Shown: positions 11,248 to 25,619, numbered from the stretch's first letter. The stretch: DNA of 64,000 nt from Daedaleopsis sinensis (GCA_033807695.1 CM066309.1:2728001-2792000); one strand, 5' to 3'. The notes: a model not told the origin generated them from the sequence alone. Translations and numbers: made by a program.

Positions 11248-13304
11248 TTACCTCGTTCGACCCTTCCGACAAGTTTTTACATACGCCTCCATCCCACCTT
11301 CAAGATGCACGAGTTGGCCCTTCCGAACTGCGTACACCTGTTCTGCAACCTCGGACACGAAGAACTGGTCGTGTGACACCACAACCACCGCGCCGCTATA
11401 CTCCTTGAGTGCCTCTAGGAGCGCCTCGGTGGTGAGGTAGTCAAGGTGGTTCGTCGGCTCGTCGAGTATCAGCAAGTGCGGCGAGGACCCGAAGGTGCTC
11501 AGTGCGAACGCGACACGGACCATCTGTCCACCACTGAGCGAACGCAGAGGCTGAAGTGCAAGGTTCCCTTTGATGCCGTACTTGCCGAGGTGCTGACGGC
11601 AGTCCTGCTCTCGTCGCTCCTGGTCTTTGTCTAAGAGCAAGGACAACGCGGAAGTCCCGACGGGATACTGGTGCAGCTCGTCAACATGGTTCTGGGTGAA
11701 GTAGCCGATCTTGGCTGAAGGATGGCGATTGATCTTCCCTTTAGCAGGGGCGACCTCGCCGACGAGTGCCTTGGCCAACGTCGTCTTCCCGCTCCCGTTG
11801 GCACCGACGATGGCGATTCGTGCGTCCTGGCCGATATTGAGCGTCACGTTGGACAGGATCGGGGCTTTCTTCCTGTCATAGCCCAACGACACGCCCTCTA
11901 CCTCGATGATCGCGCCAGCCTGACGAAGGGGGATGGGGTCGGGGATGCTCCAAGACGGGGCCTGATCAGCGCGGTCGACCTTGATCTCATCGCGGGTTGA
12001 GTTGTGGAATCCAGCGCGATCCCGGTTCAACTTGAAGCGATGGCCCTTCTCGTTGACCTCCATCCCCGCGCGGTCGAGCTTGCGCTGGCGGGACGCCATC
12101 TGTGCCATCTTCTTGTCGTCCCCGGACTTGCGTGCCTGCGACATCGCGGCCTGCACGCCCTTCTCGGCCGCGCTTTTCTTGCGCTCGAGCGCCTCGGCCA
12201 TGCGTTGCATGTACTTCTGCTTCTCCTCGGTGTGCTCAAGGTACTCGTCGAAGTTGCCGGTGTGGTACGTCAGCGTCTGGTTCTTGAAGACGATGATCTC
12301 GTCTACGACCGCGTTGAGGAACGCGCGGTCGTGCGAGACCGTGACGACCGTCGTTTCGGAGAGTTGGGATAGGTAGTCCTGCAGCCAAATGATGGCTGGG
12401 AGGTCGAGGTGGTTCGTCGGCTCGTCCAGCAGCAGGATGTCGGGCTCGATGTGCAGGGCTGACGCAAGAGCGACGCGGATCCTCCACCCGCAGACAACTC
12501 GCCGAGCGGCCGGTCGTGCCAGTCCGGCGGGAACCGCAGCCCCTTCAGTATGCTTCGAGCCTTCGCCTCGGCGACCTCTTCCCCATGCAATTCCATCGCC
12601 TCGAAGAGCTCCGCGAGCAAATCCTGCGCCTCGACGGTCGCGCGGGTGACCTCCGCCTGCGACAACGGCTCCGCGTTGGCCGCCTCCGCCTCCGCCTCCT
12701 CCACGCGCCGCTCTTGCTTGAGCAGCTCCTTCCGCGCGTCCGCCCCCCGCGCGCCGCTCCTCTCCAGCGCCATCTTGTCCGCGGCCGCGAGCTCCTCCCT
12801 AGTCCTCTGCAGGCGAATGTCGCGTATCGTGCGCGCGATCTCCCCCGGGTCCTCCGCTTCTAGCGCGCGCTGGACTGCCTTGAGCTCGCGACGCATGCGC
12901 GCGGCGTGGCGGTCGGCGTCCATGACGACGCGCACGACGGGGCGGGACATGTCCGCGCCCTCGAGCTGCTCGACGTAGAGCACGCGGACGTTGGACGGGA
13001 AGCCCGCGAGCTGGTGGCGGCCGAGGCAGCGGAGGAGCGTGGACTTGCCGACGCCGTTCTGGCCGACGAGGCCGTAGCGCACGCCGCGGAAGAGGCGGAG
13101 GTTCGCGGAGGCGAGGAGCACGCGCGCGTCGATCGCGAGGTGGACGTCTTTGAGGTCGATGTCGTTGGAGAGCGTCGTGAGCGTCTCGCTGTGGAAGCGC
13201 GAGATCTGGGAGGTCGCGACGACGACAGGGTCGTTGAGTCCTTCTCCGGCAGCTTTGCTATGGGAGGATGCGTTCTTTGCGGCTGCTCTCTTATTGGCGG
13301 ACAT
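11248..13304 (-). CDS. ABC-F family ATPase with a one-base frameshift in NBD1
   Basis: Soluble twin-cassette ABC-F protein, a class that acts on ribosomes (translation factors and ribosome biogenesis, e.g. Arb1/Gcn20/ABCF relatives). NBD1 has Walker A GQNGVGKSTLLR, a charged helical linker and Walker B LLLDEPTNHLD. NBD2 has Walker A GANGSGKTTLAK, signature LSGGQMVRVAFA and Walker B LLILDEPTNHLD. The start at 13304 gives MSANKRAAAKN. No introns are seen. Reading from 13304, the frame runs to GELS and then shifts at about 12491. One base (a C on the plus strand) is missing in the NBD1 signature (expected LSGGWR), and the correct sequence continues in the next frame to the stop at 11248. No intron can explain a one-base offset. 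So it is either a sequencing error in a G/C run or a true null allele. All other motifs are intact, which favours an error. Confidence 0.85.
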
Positions 13305-15071
13305 TACGAAACTGTATGAAAGGGTTTGATCAGGATATCGTTCGCCTGTACAGGCTTTCCCGTCACCGTATGGGTGGACTCGGACAAGCATTGCTCACCT
13401 TTGTCTTTAAATGATGGTCGAATACGTTGATATCAGTGTCTGGGTTACCGGTGGTGGAGGTGGAGGTGGTACGTGAGCTGGCGAGTATCTTTTGAAGTCG
13501 AAGCCCGCCCGGGCCGGTCGGTCCCGAAACTTCAACTTAAGTTGTTGACTCGGCCTTCGAGCTCGAGGTCAGGTGCGAAGTTCGGACCCGTCTGCTCATG
13601 ACAAGTACCAGGCGAGCCCAGAGTATCTCTGATATCTTCACTGGGCTATGCGGAGTGTGCGCGAAACCCATTTTACTCGTTTGAAAGAGAAAACTCGAAA
13701 TACGAGAGTCATTGTTGGCGCTTGTGGTTAAATTGCTTCCGAGTCCTACATGTTCTGTTGCCAGACATGCTACAAGTTATTCGTAGAGTCCCGGTCAACG
13801 GGGTATAATGCTGCTTCAGTTTTAGACAAACAAGAGGGCTGCTACATTTTCCGCACTACGACATCCTCATCCAGTGGTTGGTGACCGGTCGCTGCGTTCG
13901 CTCGGTCGACGGCAGCAGAGGAGCGATCGTCTCCTCTGCACCCCGGAAGATTCGTCGCCTTCGATGACACGGAATGTTCCTTGTCCGCAATGTGTTTCTC
14001 CCATAGCGCGATCGAAGAAAGACGAATTGACTGCAGCGTCGTGCGCAGTTCGCTTCTTCACTGCTTGAATGTCGAGGAGCACGCGAGACAGTGAGCAGTT
14101 GCGCCGAAGCGTGCGCAGCTAACACTCGTGGCGGATGAAGGACGAGAAAGTCTGCCATGTAGAATAGGAAGACAATATACCGATTGCTGATGAATAGTAT
14201 GGTGGCTCCGGTGACCTGTACCCCCCAAACCTCTCTGCCATTAACGGCCACCGTGCCGGTCAAGACATAAATGCAGGCGAGCGCAATGTTGAACCTGCAA
14301 AGCGAGTTTGTGACCTTTCAAGTACGACGTCACGTCTACCGGAGTTCTGTGCAGCGGATAACGGCATACAGCCTGCACTATATCAGAGTCCGTCAGCACC
14401 AGATGTCTACGTGAGGTGTGCATAACTTGCCGAGTATTTCAGCTTGTTTATCGGCAATGGGTTACGATGACTAAGATTCGGACACGGCCTGAGAAGCTGA
14501 ACTGCAAGTCACCTTGAAGACTCAGAAGAGGGGCCAAGCACTCACTTATATCATGATGTAGTGACATCTCGGAGAAGGTTACGCAGCCTACAGCCTACGA
14601 CTATGGACTCCGATGTGGTGACATTCCGCGGGTGATTAATACTGCATAACCCCACCGCAACATGGGTTATTCCGACAAAGTCGCAAGATTAGTTATGTGA
14701 CTCACCAGGCTGCGCCCATTCGCATGACAGTACTACTACTAGTACTTAGCGGAGGTCTAGAGGCCCTAGTCGGACTTGGAGCTAGGCTGGAGTGACGCCC
14801 CTGCGTGACTGCGATGAGTCTGCGTCGTGGCACTGGTAACGCCTGGGTAACGCTGTCACGAGAGAAACACGCTGCACGTGATGAGTCCCCGCCACGTCGG
14901 TGTGCGTCATCGGGATTTGGCCGAGGCTGAAAGTCGTGTCCTCCAGGTACCTCCCATTGCCCAAGGCACGGTCCAAGCCACCCCGTCCTCGTCCTCACTG
15001 TCTCTGTGCTCGTCGTTCTACCAGGCTTGGATACAACTCTGAGACTGTAGCGGCGTATCTTCTCACAGGTC
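13305..15071. other. Mostly non-coding, with one gene remnant
   Basis: Between the ABC-F start and HRD1. Apart from a DUF6533-like fragment at 14125-14293 (listed separately) I see no supported gene. The left part is the ABC-F promoter and the right end the HRD1 leader. Confidence 0.5.
14125..14293 (-). pseudogene. DUF6533-like membrane protein fragment
   Basis: After an AG acceptor the minus strand reads NIALACIYVL, then GREVWG and TGATILFISNRYIV. This resembles the conserved start of Basidiomycota DUF6533 proteins (pattern like D-REV..VW....TG...LF..NRY). The frame then degenerates into arginine-rich sequence with no further transmembrane helices, and no good start exon is found upstream. 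It is probably a decayed or truncated copy; function is unknown for the family. Confidence 0.4.
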
Positions 15072-18000
15072 ATGCCTATTCACGATGTTCTCCGCCAACG
15101 AATGCAGCCTCTCACGGCAGCCATGACTTCGAATCGCATTGTCCTCTACTGCATCCTCAGCACTCTCGCTGTCGCTGCCACCATCGCCAACGCATGTCGT
15201 GCACACAGTAATTTCTATTCTGTGTCAATCTATCTGGCAAAGAGTAGCCGCAGTGTCTTGGTGAGTCCCTACTTGTTCATTATGTCTCGAGCCATATCAA
15301 CTCCGTTCCAAAGGTTCTCGCCAACTTTGGTTTCCTGTGTTCTCTCCTCTTTGGCCGCATACTACAGAGACTGTTCTTTGGCCCGCTTCAGCCCCGAGAA
15401 GTAGAGGTACGTAAATCTGATTGGAATTGTTTTGCGTCGCTCAACTTTTCCTAGCGTTTGTACGACCAAACATGGATGTTCGTGACCGAGTCCCTCCTCG
15501 CGTTCACCATCTTCCGCGATGAGTTCGACATACCCTTCCTCCTCATGTTTGGCTTCCTCCTCTTTGTCAAGTGCTTCCATTGGCTTTTGGCCGACCGCGT
15601 TGAATCTGTGAGTCCACCTTTCTTCTCGTGCTCGTCTCCAGCAAGAGTCAGCGCTGGTCTTGCAAGGCAGACATACGATATGATCTGCTCTCACCGTTTG
15701 ATATGTTGTATCGTGGGTGTAGAGGACATGTTATGAGATGACTCTAGCATATTCTCCGACATTTGAAGCCGCTGTATATTACAGGTCCGTTGACGTCTCC
15801 GCCTTGCTCTCTCTCGTGAAACGTAGCGGCCCCGGCGACCATCATGGCTGGAAACAGCGACAGCCTTGTATAATGATCATCATATGCTCATCACCTGTAC
15901 ACAGATGGACCAGACCACCTATCCGGGCCCGCCCACTCTCTTCCACATACGCATCAGCTCCCTCTTCTTCGTGCTGTGGGCTGTTGATACCGTCATGTTC
16001 ATCTTCGCAGTGGAGAGCACGCTGACAAACGGCGTCGGAGGCATGGTTCTCTTCGCAAGCGAGGTGTGTCAATATTCCCGTGCAGCCTATGAAGCGACTA
16101 ACCACCTCACTCAATCAATTTTATGGATTTAGTACGCCATCCTCCTCGCAGGGGCTCTCAACGCCGTCTTACGTTACACACTTTCCCTACTCGACCTCCG
16201 CCGCGCACGTACGCGTGGTGGCGAGAACGCACCGCCCTGGGAGAACAAGAGCATGTACATATTCTACATCGAGCTTCTCACTGGTCAGTCCGATTCTGAT
16301 AGGTCTAGATGCGTAAGCTCACCTCCCATGGCAGACTTCCTGAAGCTCGCCACGTATATGACGTTCTTCATGATCATCCTCACCTTCTACGGTCTGCCTC
16401 TGAACATCATCCGCGACGTTTTTGTCACCGCACGCTCATTCATCACCCGTCTGCGCGCCCTCGTCCGCTACCACAACGCGACACGAGACATGGACCGGCG
16501 ATACCCAGATGCGACCGAAGCTGAGCTCACGGAGATGTCCGACCGGACCTGTATTATTTGTCGGGAGGAAATGCATTCCCGCAATGCAGCAGCCGCTGAC
16601 GGTACCACCCCTGGGGATGCGAACGCCGACCAGCCGCAACCGCAACCGCAAGAGCAGCAGCCACCACCTGCTGATGGGCCGAACATGACCCCCAAGAAGC
16701 TGCCTTGTGGTCACATCTTCCACTTCCAATGCCTGCGCTCCTGGCTTGAGCGACAGCAGAGCTGCCCGACATGGTCAGTATCCTCTTTATTGCCTCTTCC
16801 CTTCGCGCGCCCTGTCTTACTGAATTGGTCGACGTGACCCCCAGTCGCCGCACGGTCCTCGAGACGAACACTCCCGCCCAGAACCAGAATCAGAACCAAG
16901 CGCGCGGGGCCGCACCCCGCCCCGGTGCCGTCCCTGTTCCCGGTCGACAGGGCCAGCCTGGAAACCAACTCGGATGGATCGGACGGTTCCTGGGCATACA
17001 GGCGCCTGCGCTCGACGCCCAGTTCCCAGGTGCTGGTGCGAATGCACAAGGACAGTTCGCGCCAGGACAGTTCGCTCAAGGGGGTGCATTCGCACAGGGA
17101 GGCGCGTTCGCCCAAGGAGGTGCTCCGCCTGCGTTCCCGCCGCCGCCGCCCAACCTCGGGTGGGGTGCGCCGCTCCCTGGGCAAGTCCCGCCGCCGCAAC
17201 AGCCTCCTCAGTATTACGAGCTGGGACCAATGGGTGGATGGCAACCTCCGCACCCGCAACATGTGCAGCCCCCACCCGTGTTCAGGGGTTTCTACGGTCC
17301 TGGACAGGCATGGCAGCCGTGGGGCGAGCCTCACATCTACGGGCAGCCCGCGCAACCACTACCGCAACCGGACGGTGCCGTTCCCGTCCCTCCCACCTCC
17401 GCTCAAGCACAAACAGAACCAGCGCAACCTATCGTGGTCGTCGACGAGCGAAGACGTGATGAGCCTACCGAACAGTCAGGGACGTCTCAGGCTCCTACGC
17501 CGACACCCACAACGAATGCTACGACCGAGTCGAGTGCTGCAAGTGAAAGCGAACGTCCACCAGAGGATCCGCGTGCTGCTGCTGTTTTGGCAGCGCTCCG
17601 CCGGCGCCAAACCGTCAAAGTACCCTCAACAGGTACCTCAACAGGAGCGAAGGTAGACGAGCCTTCTGCTCATAGCACGAGTGTATCTACTCCTGGCGCG
17701 CAACCCTCCGGGTCCCTTGATAGTAGTGCACCGGCACCAGGACACGACAACGCCTCCGCACCAGAGTCAGTAACCACAACATCCGCTACGGCGTCGTCGT
17801 CATCGACATCTGCGTCTACCTCTACCTCGGCCGCGGCATCAGAGCCGCAGACACAGGCCCAAGCGCACACCCCTGGGCCCAACCCGATCCCAACCCTTGT
17901 CCCACTCTTCGAGCCAGCTGTGCGCGCACCGGTCTACGCGCCCTACCACCCCTACTACCGCGCGCCGTATCCCTCGCCCTACCCCCCTCCATACCAAACG

Positions 18001-18540
18001 CCGTATCCCTCCCCGTACACAGTGCCGACCGCGAGTGCAGCGCCCCCTCCGGGCCCGCGCCGTCCCGCTGCGGGTCCATCGAGGGGGTCGCAGCAGGCTC
18101 ATCGTACGCCACTAGCACAGCTCCCGCCCACGCTGACGGACGAGCAGCTCGCGCGGCTCGACCGGCTGACGCGTGACGCGATCGACGAGCGGCTAAGGGT
18201 GCTCGAGGGCGTGTCGGGCGCGGTGTATCGGTGCATGGAGGAGCTGACGCGGGTGCGGAGCGTGCTGCCCGCGGCGGGTGCCGGGTCGCGGAGGCCTGCG
18301 GCTCCGGCGGGGAGCGCTTCGACAGCAGCAGGAGAGGCGATAGCGACAACAACGGCTACGGCAGAGTCCACAAGCGCGAAGGGAAAAGAGAAGGAGAAGG
18401 GGGCGGTCGTGGGAGACGGAGCGGCGTCGTCGTCGAGTGAGGAGGAGCAGTCGTCGTCGTCGTCGTCGTCCACGACGTCTGAGCCTGAGATCGTCGACTC
18501 CTCGACGCAGCCGGAGGAGGTGCAGGCAGGTTCGAGTTAG
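15072..18540 (+). CDS. HRD1: HRD1/synoviolin ER-associated-degradation E3 ubiquitin ligase
   Basis: Seven exons, 15072..15260, 15314..15406, 15455..15607, 15905..16063, 16133..16283, 16335..16773 and 16845..18540, keep phase and give 959 residues. The N-terminal third is a set of membrane helices with Hrd1 landmarks (NFYSVSIYLAKSSRSVL, YDQTWMFVTESLLAFTIFRD, KCFHWLLADR, YPGPP). A RING-H2 follows at about residue 320-395: CIICREEM, a ~45-residue Gln/Pro-rich insertion, then PCGHIFHFQCLRSWLERQ and SCPTCR; the last cysteine is created by splicing. Hrd1 forms the retrotranslocation channel and ligase of ERAD in the ER membrane. The long C-terminal tail is cytosolic, Pro/Gln/Ser-rich, with FAQGGA repeats and an acidic poly-Ser end. 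Starts at 15102 or 15123 are also possible. Intron 3 (297 bp) is far longer than its neighbours. Confidence 0.93.
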
Positions 18541-18794
18541 ACACGTCGGGACCATATGCATGATAATACTACGGACTCTCTTTCGGGTGCTTTGGCGTTT
18601 GCAACATGGCTGTGTGATTATCTGAACGGTGAATATAGCTACTAGTCGTGTACAGTACTTGGCCCTATGGCGACGCGGGTAGAGTGCTCAGGAGGATGAG
18701 GTATGTAGTATGAGTTGCTGAGTGGTGAAGGTCATGACAACGAGGGTCAGGCCAGTGTGCCTTCGATGGGATTTGCTGAGGTCTCCGGGCTTAG

Positions 18795-19745
18795 CTAGGC
18801 CTTGGCACCATCGAGCAACGCCTGCGCGCGCTGCCGTACAAGGTCTGCGTCGACACTCGACTTGTCGACTTGCCCGTAGAACGCCTTGAAGACCTGCCCC
18901 AGCACCTTCTGCGGCGGGCCGCCCTTTGAGAGTGCGTCGGAGAGCGGCGGGGCGGCGACGAGCGCGCGGAGGACGCGATCGATGTCCGCGGCGGGGAGGA
19001 GCGGCGGGAGGAACGCGCTCAGGATCGCGGCCTCTTGCTGCTCTTTTTCGGCGAGGTCGGGACGGGACGCTTTCGTGAACTCGGCGGCGGCGTCGGTCTG
19101 CCAGTGTCAGGGATTCAGGCAAGGATGCGAGTCAAACGATGATCCGTGGGGTACGGTCGGGTTGTTGGGTGCCCGCATGGGCGCATGGGCGCGTGAGGTG
19201 ACGAAGGGGGCGAGGGCGTGCATGAGGACGATGTGCGTAGGGGAGAGGATTTGGAGGAGCGTACCCGTCTCGTCGCGGCTTTGCGAAGGATACCTATAAC
19301 GGCGGAGGGCGGCGCGGTCCCAGATGCAGCCTTGTCGGCTGCATAGACTTCAGAGAGTACTGACTGGCGAGACGCGATGTTGGTGCGGGCAGGCAAGGTA
19401 CGAGAAGTGGAGGGGAGACTCACGCGGATCGTGGTGGACTTCACCGTGTTCTTCGTCTGAACCAGGTACGGTTGAGCAGCGAGAAATATTGAGAGGCTTC
19501 GTATTCACCTTCATAGCTTCCTTGAGCTCAACCATGAGCTTCGCGCGGACGTCTTGCGCATCGAGGGAGTGTATGCGTCATGGTACTGTACAAGCCAGAC
19601 CGTCTAGTGAGATGACGGACGTACCGCTCGCGCTCGCGTCGCTGGACATCTGCCTCGGTCCCCATCCACGCAAACCAATATTCCGCGGTCGCGCAAGACT
19701 GACTGATGATCTTAGAGGGTGAGAGGAGCGGAGGAGGCGGAACAT
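18795..19745 (-). CDS. AIM41: AIM41/YqeY-like mitochondrial protein
   Basis: Exons 19625..19745, 19509..19552, 19424..19456, 19265..19363 and 18795..19097 give 199 residues. It begins MFRLLRSSHPLRSSVSLARP, a basic, serine-rich mitochondrial presequence. The mature part has the YqeY pattern: LKEAMKTKNTVKSTTIRS, SEVYAADKA, GILRKAATRR, ASRPDLAEKEQQE, ILSAFLPPLL and a C-terminal helix ending ALLDGAKA. The family is the GatB/YqeY domain found alone, related to the tRNA-binding tail of the amidotransferase GatB; yeast Aim41 is mitochondrial and its role is not settled. The junction between exons 1 and 2 uses an AAG acceptor and is the least certain. The last intron is 167 bp, long for this genome. 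It is convergent with HRD1. Confidence 0.85.
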
Positions 19746-19966
19746 GGCAGGCAAAGTCAAACAGCTCATCCTTCCGCACGCGCTCGCCTCGGAACAACAC
19801 CTGTCGGAGCGCCCAAGAGACTTTCTACTGCAGTACTCCGGACGGACACTACTGACCAAGATCCAAGAGCCACGCAGGTATGGTATACAGTGTGTACGTA
19901 CAACGCAAGCATGAACTACTACTAATCCTGATAATCTTACAGCTTTCAGCGGTGATTCGTAGCCTC

Positions 19967-22376
<2,410 letters not shown>

Positions 22377-22909
22377 GTTCGGGTTTGGATCAAGTGAGAG
22401 GAGGACTAGAGCCAACTCCTTCATACCAAGCTGCCCTTATAACGGATGACCATGCACGGAGAAACTTCGGATGTGCGACTTCGCCTCCCATGATGCCTTG
22501 ACGATTGCAGCAGGTTTACAGACACAAGATCCGTCCCAGAAATAGGTGTTCTAGGTCGTGCACATCCGGATCCAAGTATGTCACGCAAGGTCACGCAGTA
22601 CACCACGCAGGCACTGGTGAAGTAAAGGATCCAGCTCCGCGGATGCGATTGAGATGCAGGCAAAGTGACCGTTACAATTAATGCAGCATGCGTTCTACCT
22701 TGGGTGTATATCAGCAGGTGAAGCATCGGTCGGCAGCGATATCCTGGACGCACCGATTACTAAATAGCACCCATCGAAGACCCTCATAAACGTCGTCCAT
22801 ACCCACCCCTTTCTTCGGCGGCCGTTTGCGAACGACCGGGGCAGCTGCAGAGACTGCAAGGGCTCGTCTGCATTAGAAGGGCGAGCGTGTGCGGCAAGAC
22901 CTCTGCATA
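22377..22909. other. Intergenic, no gene seen
   Basis: Upstream of GH1 and downstream of the OXLD1-like gene. Short open frames only, none with recognisable features; presumably the GH1 promoter. Confidence 0.55.
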
Positions 22910-23694
22910 CTAACCCTCGGCTCGTGCCGACCCACCGGTTGCTCTCGTGGAAGCATCGGATTGCTGCGCGGTCTCTCTCTTCGCCTTCAGGGCCTGCTCC
23001 AGTTGCTCGAATGCACTGAGAGCGACGTTTGGCTTCGAGACGGGACTCGTCTGGCCGCCTTGCCAATCGCGGCGGACATCGGCAGGCCACTCGCTCTCCG
23101 ATATATTCATCTTCTCGAGGTTGGAGCGGAGAGTATTCATGGCCTGGATATAGTCGCTGCGCGCTTCATCGTAAAGGTCATAGACGCAAACAGCGCAGCC
23201 AGACATGCAGCATTCTGGGCGCGAGCATGAGCAGCTAATTATCAAGCGAGAACCAAGGATTCCATACCATCATCCGCCGGAGGCTTTGGAACCTCAGGTA
23301 TCACAAATCCTCTGAATATCCGACGAGTGACTTTCCCTGTCGAAGTGCTCGCCTGTTGTGTATCTTCGTGGGACGTGTACGGCGCGGGGTCCGCAACCTC
23401 GCTGCTCCTGACTAAGTCTTGTATCTCGCGTCCATATACGTTCTTCCCGCGCAAGGAGCGTTCAAGCCGCCTGTATCTTTGAGATAGGTCTTGCCCACCG
23501 CGACTCGGACGTTTGAGATGGGCGAATTGCTCAGTGTTACTCGTTGGCGCGTGTGAATGGGAGTCGTCGTTGAGAGGGCTGGGCAGAGTAGTCGATATAG
23601 AAGCAGCGGTGTGACCCAACGACCGACATGGCAAGTGAGCAGCGCTGTGGCGCTGAAGACGAGGCAGATGGCGCGAGAGACGGAGGAGCGACAT
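22910..23694 (-). CDS. Oxidoreductase-like (OXLD1) domain mitochondrial protein
   Basis: Two exons, 23268..23694 and 22910..23214, with a 53 bp intron, give 243 residues. The N-terminus (MSLLRLSRHLPRLQRHSAAH) is a typical mitochondrial targeting sequence, rich in Arg and Leu and lacking acids. The C-terminal half has the short signature of the oxidoreductase-like domain: PPADD, then ECCMSGCAVCVYDLYDEA, completed exactly across the intron, followed by helices with acidic and basic residues. The domain is found in human OXLD1 and fungal relatives. The CxxxCxxC pattern suggests metal or redox chemistry, but no activity is established. It is divergent from CSN5 with 183 bp between the two ATGs. 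Confidence 0.82.
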
Positions 23695-23877
23695 TCACGG
23701 CATCGAGCATGTCGAGGCCGCCCTCAAGCTCGTCGTTCACGATGACGCCGGCGTTCACATCGGCGTTACTGGCGCGTGGGCCGAATGAGGAAGGTAAGTC
23801 ACACGGGTACCATATACGCGCAAGCTGTATGCGGATCGGCATAAGTGGGTGGCGGAAAGACTCTGGCTGCTGCAGCC
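23695..23877. promoter_or_regulatory. Shared divergent promoter region (OXLD1-like / CSN5)
   Basis: Only 183 bp separate the two start codons on opposite strands, so both promoters must lie in or overlap this interval. No clear TATA box is seen. Confidence 0.6.
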
Positions 23878-25338
23878 ATGGCGTCCTCCTCCAACATCGC
23901 CCTCAAGACCTTCTCGCTCGAAAACGATATCAAGGAGATTTCTCCAGAAGATGAAATCTTCAAATACGACCCTCAGGAGAACAGGCGGATAAACAACGAG
24001 AAGCCTTGGGTCCGCGAGTGAGTACAGTCCTCCTAGGCATATGCGAGCACCCAGGACACCCTCGGGACGAAATATTGAAGAACAACATAATCCTTTAGCC
24101 CGCACTACTTTAGGGTATGCAAGATCTCTGCTGTCGCGCTGATCAAGATGGTACGTGCTCATTGTTTGTGCGCCACAGTGGTCGTATGCTCATCCGATCC
24201 TCCCTAGGCTATCCACGCACGCTCTGGTGTTCCATACGAGATCATGGGCATCATGCAGGGCAAGGTTGTTGGGAAATCTCTCGTAATCATTGACTCGTTC
24301 GCCCTCCCCGTACAAGGAACGGAGACGCGAGTGAACGCCGCGAACGAGGCAAACGAGTACATGGTCCAGTACGTCCAGGGCAGTGAACGCGTACGTCTTC
24401 TCTCTCCGGCCTCTCTCGATCTGCCCATCTCATCCCTTCAAAAGGTGGCTCGCCTCGAGAATGCGATCGGGTGGTACCACTCGCATCCCGGGTACGGCTG
24501 CTGGCTGTCCGGGATCGACGTGAACACCCAGATGCAGAACCAGAAGTTCCAGGATCCGTTCGTTGCGGTGGTCGTCGATCCGAACCGCACTATCTCTGCC
24601 GGCAAGGTCGATATCGGCGCATTCCGCACGTATCCGGAGAACTACACGCCGGCGGACGCCGCGAGCAGCGAGTACCAGAGCATCCCGCTCAACAAGATCG
24701 AAGACTTCGGTGTCCACGCGAACCAGTACTACCCGCTCGAAGTGCAGATCTTCAAGTCGTCGCTCGATGCTGAACTTCTGGGTCTCCTGTGGAACAAGTA
24801 TTGGGTAAACACTCTGAGCCAGAGCGCACTTATTTCCGTTCGTATTCTGCCTTTCCCTTTCACCCGCGTCGAAGACTTATCGTGTGTGCATCTCTCCAGA
24901 ACCGTGCATATGCCGCCAATCAACTAGCCGATCTGCATCAGAAGTTGACCAAGGCGCAGACTTCGGTGCCCAACACTCGACCAGCACCGCCGATTCTCAT
25001 CGACGAGAAGGCCGTGATCAAGGCAAGTCGTTCTCTGCCCGATCTTCGCCAGTGGGTCTCACCGCGGTATAACACTATTCATAGGTGAAGGACAGCCAGA
25101 AGAAGGAAGAGAGTGCTCTGTCGAAAGCTGTCAAGGATAGGTCAGTGACGCATTTCGTAGGGCGACATTGCCATGACTGACTGATTCTTGTTCTTACAGC
25201 GACAAAATCGCAACCGAAGCGCAGCATGGTCTCATCGCTCAAGTCCTCAAGGATGTCATCTTCTCGTCGCGTCTGAGCAATCCTACCCCGAGCTCGAATG
25301 TAGACGACATCGTCGACACCGCCATGTCGATTGGCTGA
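23878..25338 (+). CDS. CSN5: COP9 signalosome subunit 5 (JAMM deneddylase)
   Basis: Seven exons, 23878..24017, 24099..24150, 24208..24390, 24445..24837, 24900..25022, 25085..25140 and 25200..25338, keep phase and give 361 residues. CSN5 is the zinc metalloprotease of the COP9 signalosome that removes NEDD8 from cullins. The JAMM motif is complete: the upstream Glu in [10 protein letters not shown], then [17 protein letters not shown] (HxHx7SxxD). Other CSN5 landmarks are [59 protein letters not shown] and, at the C-terminus, [17 protein letters not shown]. Intron 5 starts GC rather than GT (AAG|GCAAGT) and is needed to keep the conserved C-terminus. The start has a good context (AGCCATGGC). 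Confidence 0.95.
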
Positions 25339-25619
25339 ATAGTGAATGACCTGGCTCGAGATGGAGGAGGTCCTCGTGTACGTTTTGCTTGCAATGTGCC
25401 CTTTCGATGTAACCATATCCAACCACATGATGTCTCCGCAACTAGAATTCATTGTATTGTACATCATTGATCCTATCATTTCAAGCCACTACACCAATAG
25501 TGCAGTCAAGGATGATGTATCGGACTGAGAACCTAGCAGATTCAAGGTGTTCTACATGCGCGCCTAGAGTACTCGCTCTACAATTATATATCTAAAAAGC
25601 CCAAACGCATAGCCCTCGC

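Noticed and set aside
16711..18561. Long open frames on the minus strand and in other plus frames over the HRD1 tail
   Set aside because: They overlap the HRD1 coding exon, are Arg/Pro-rich by composition, and have no domain; typical shadows of GC-rich coding DNA.
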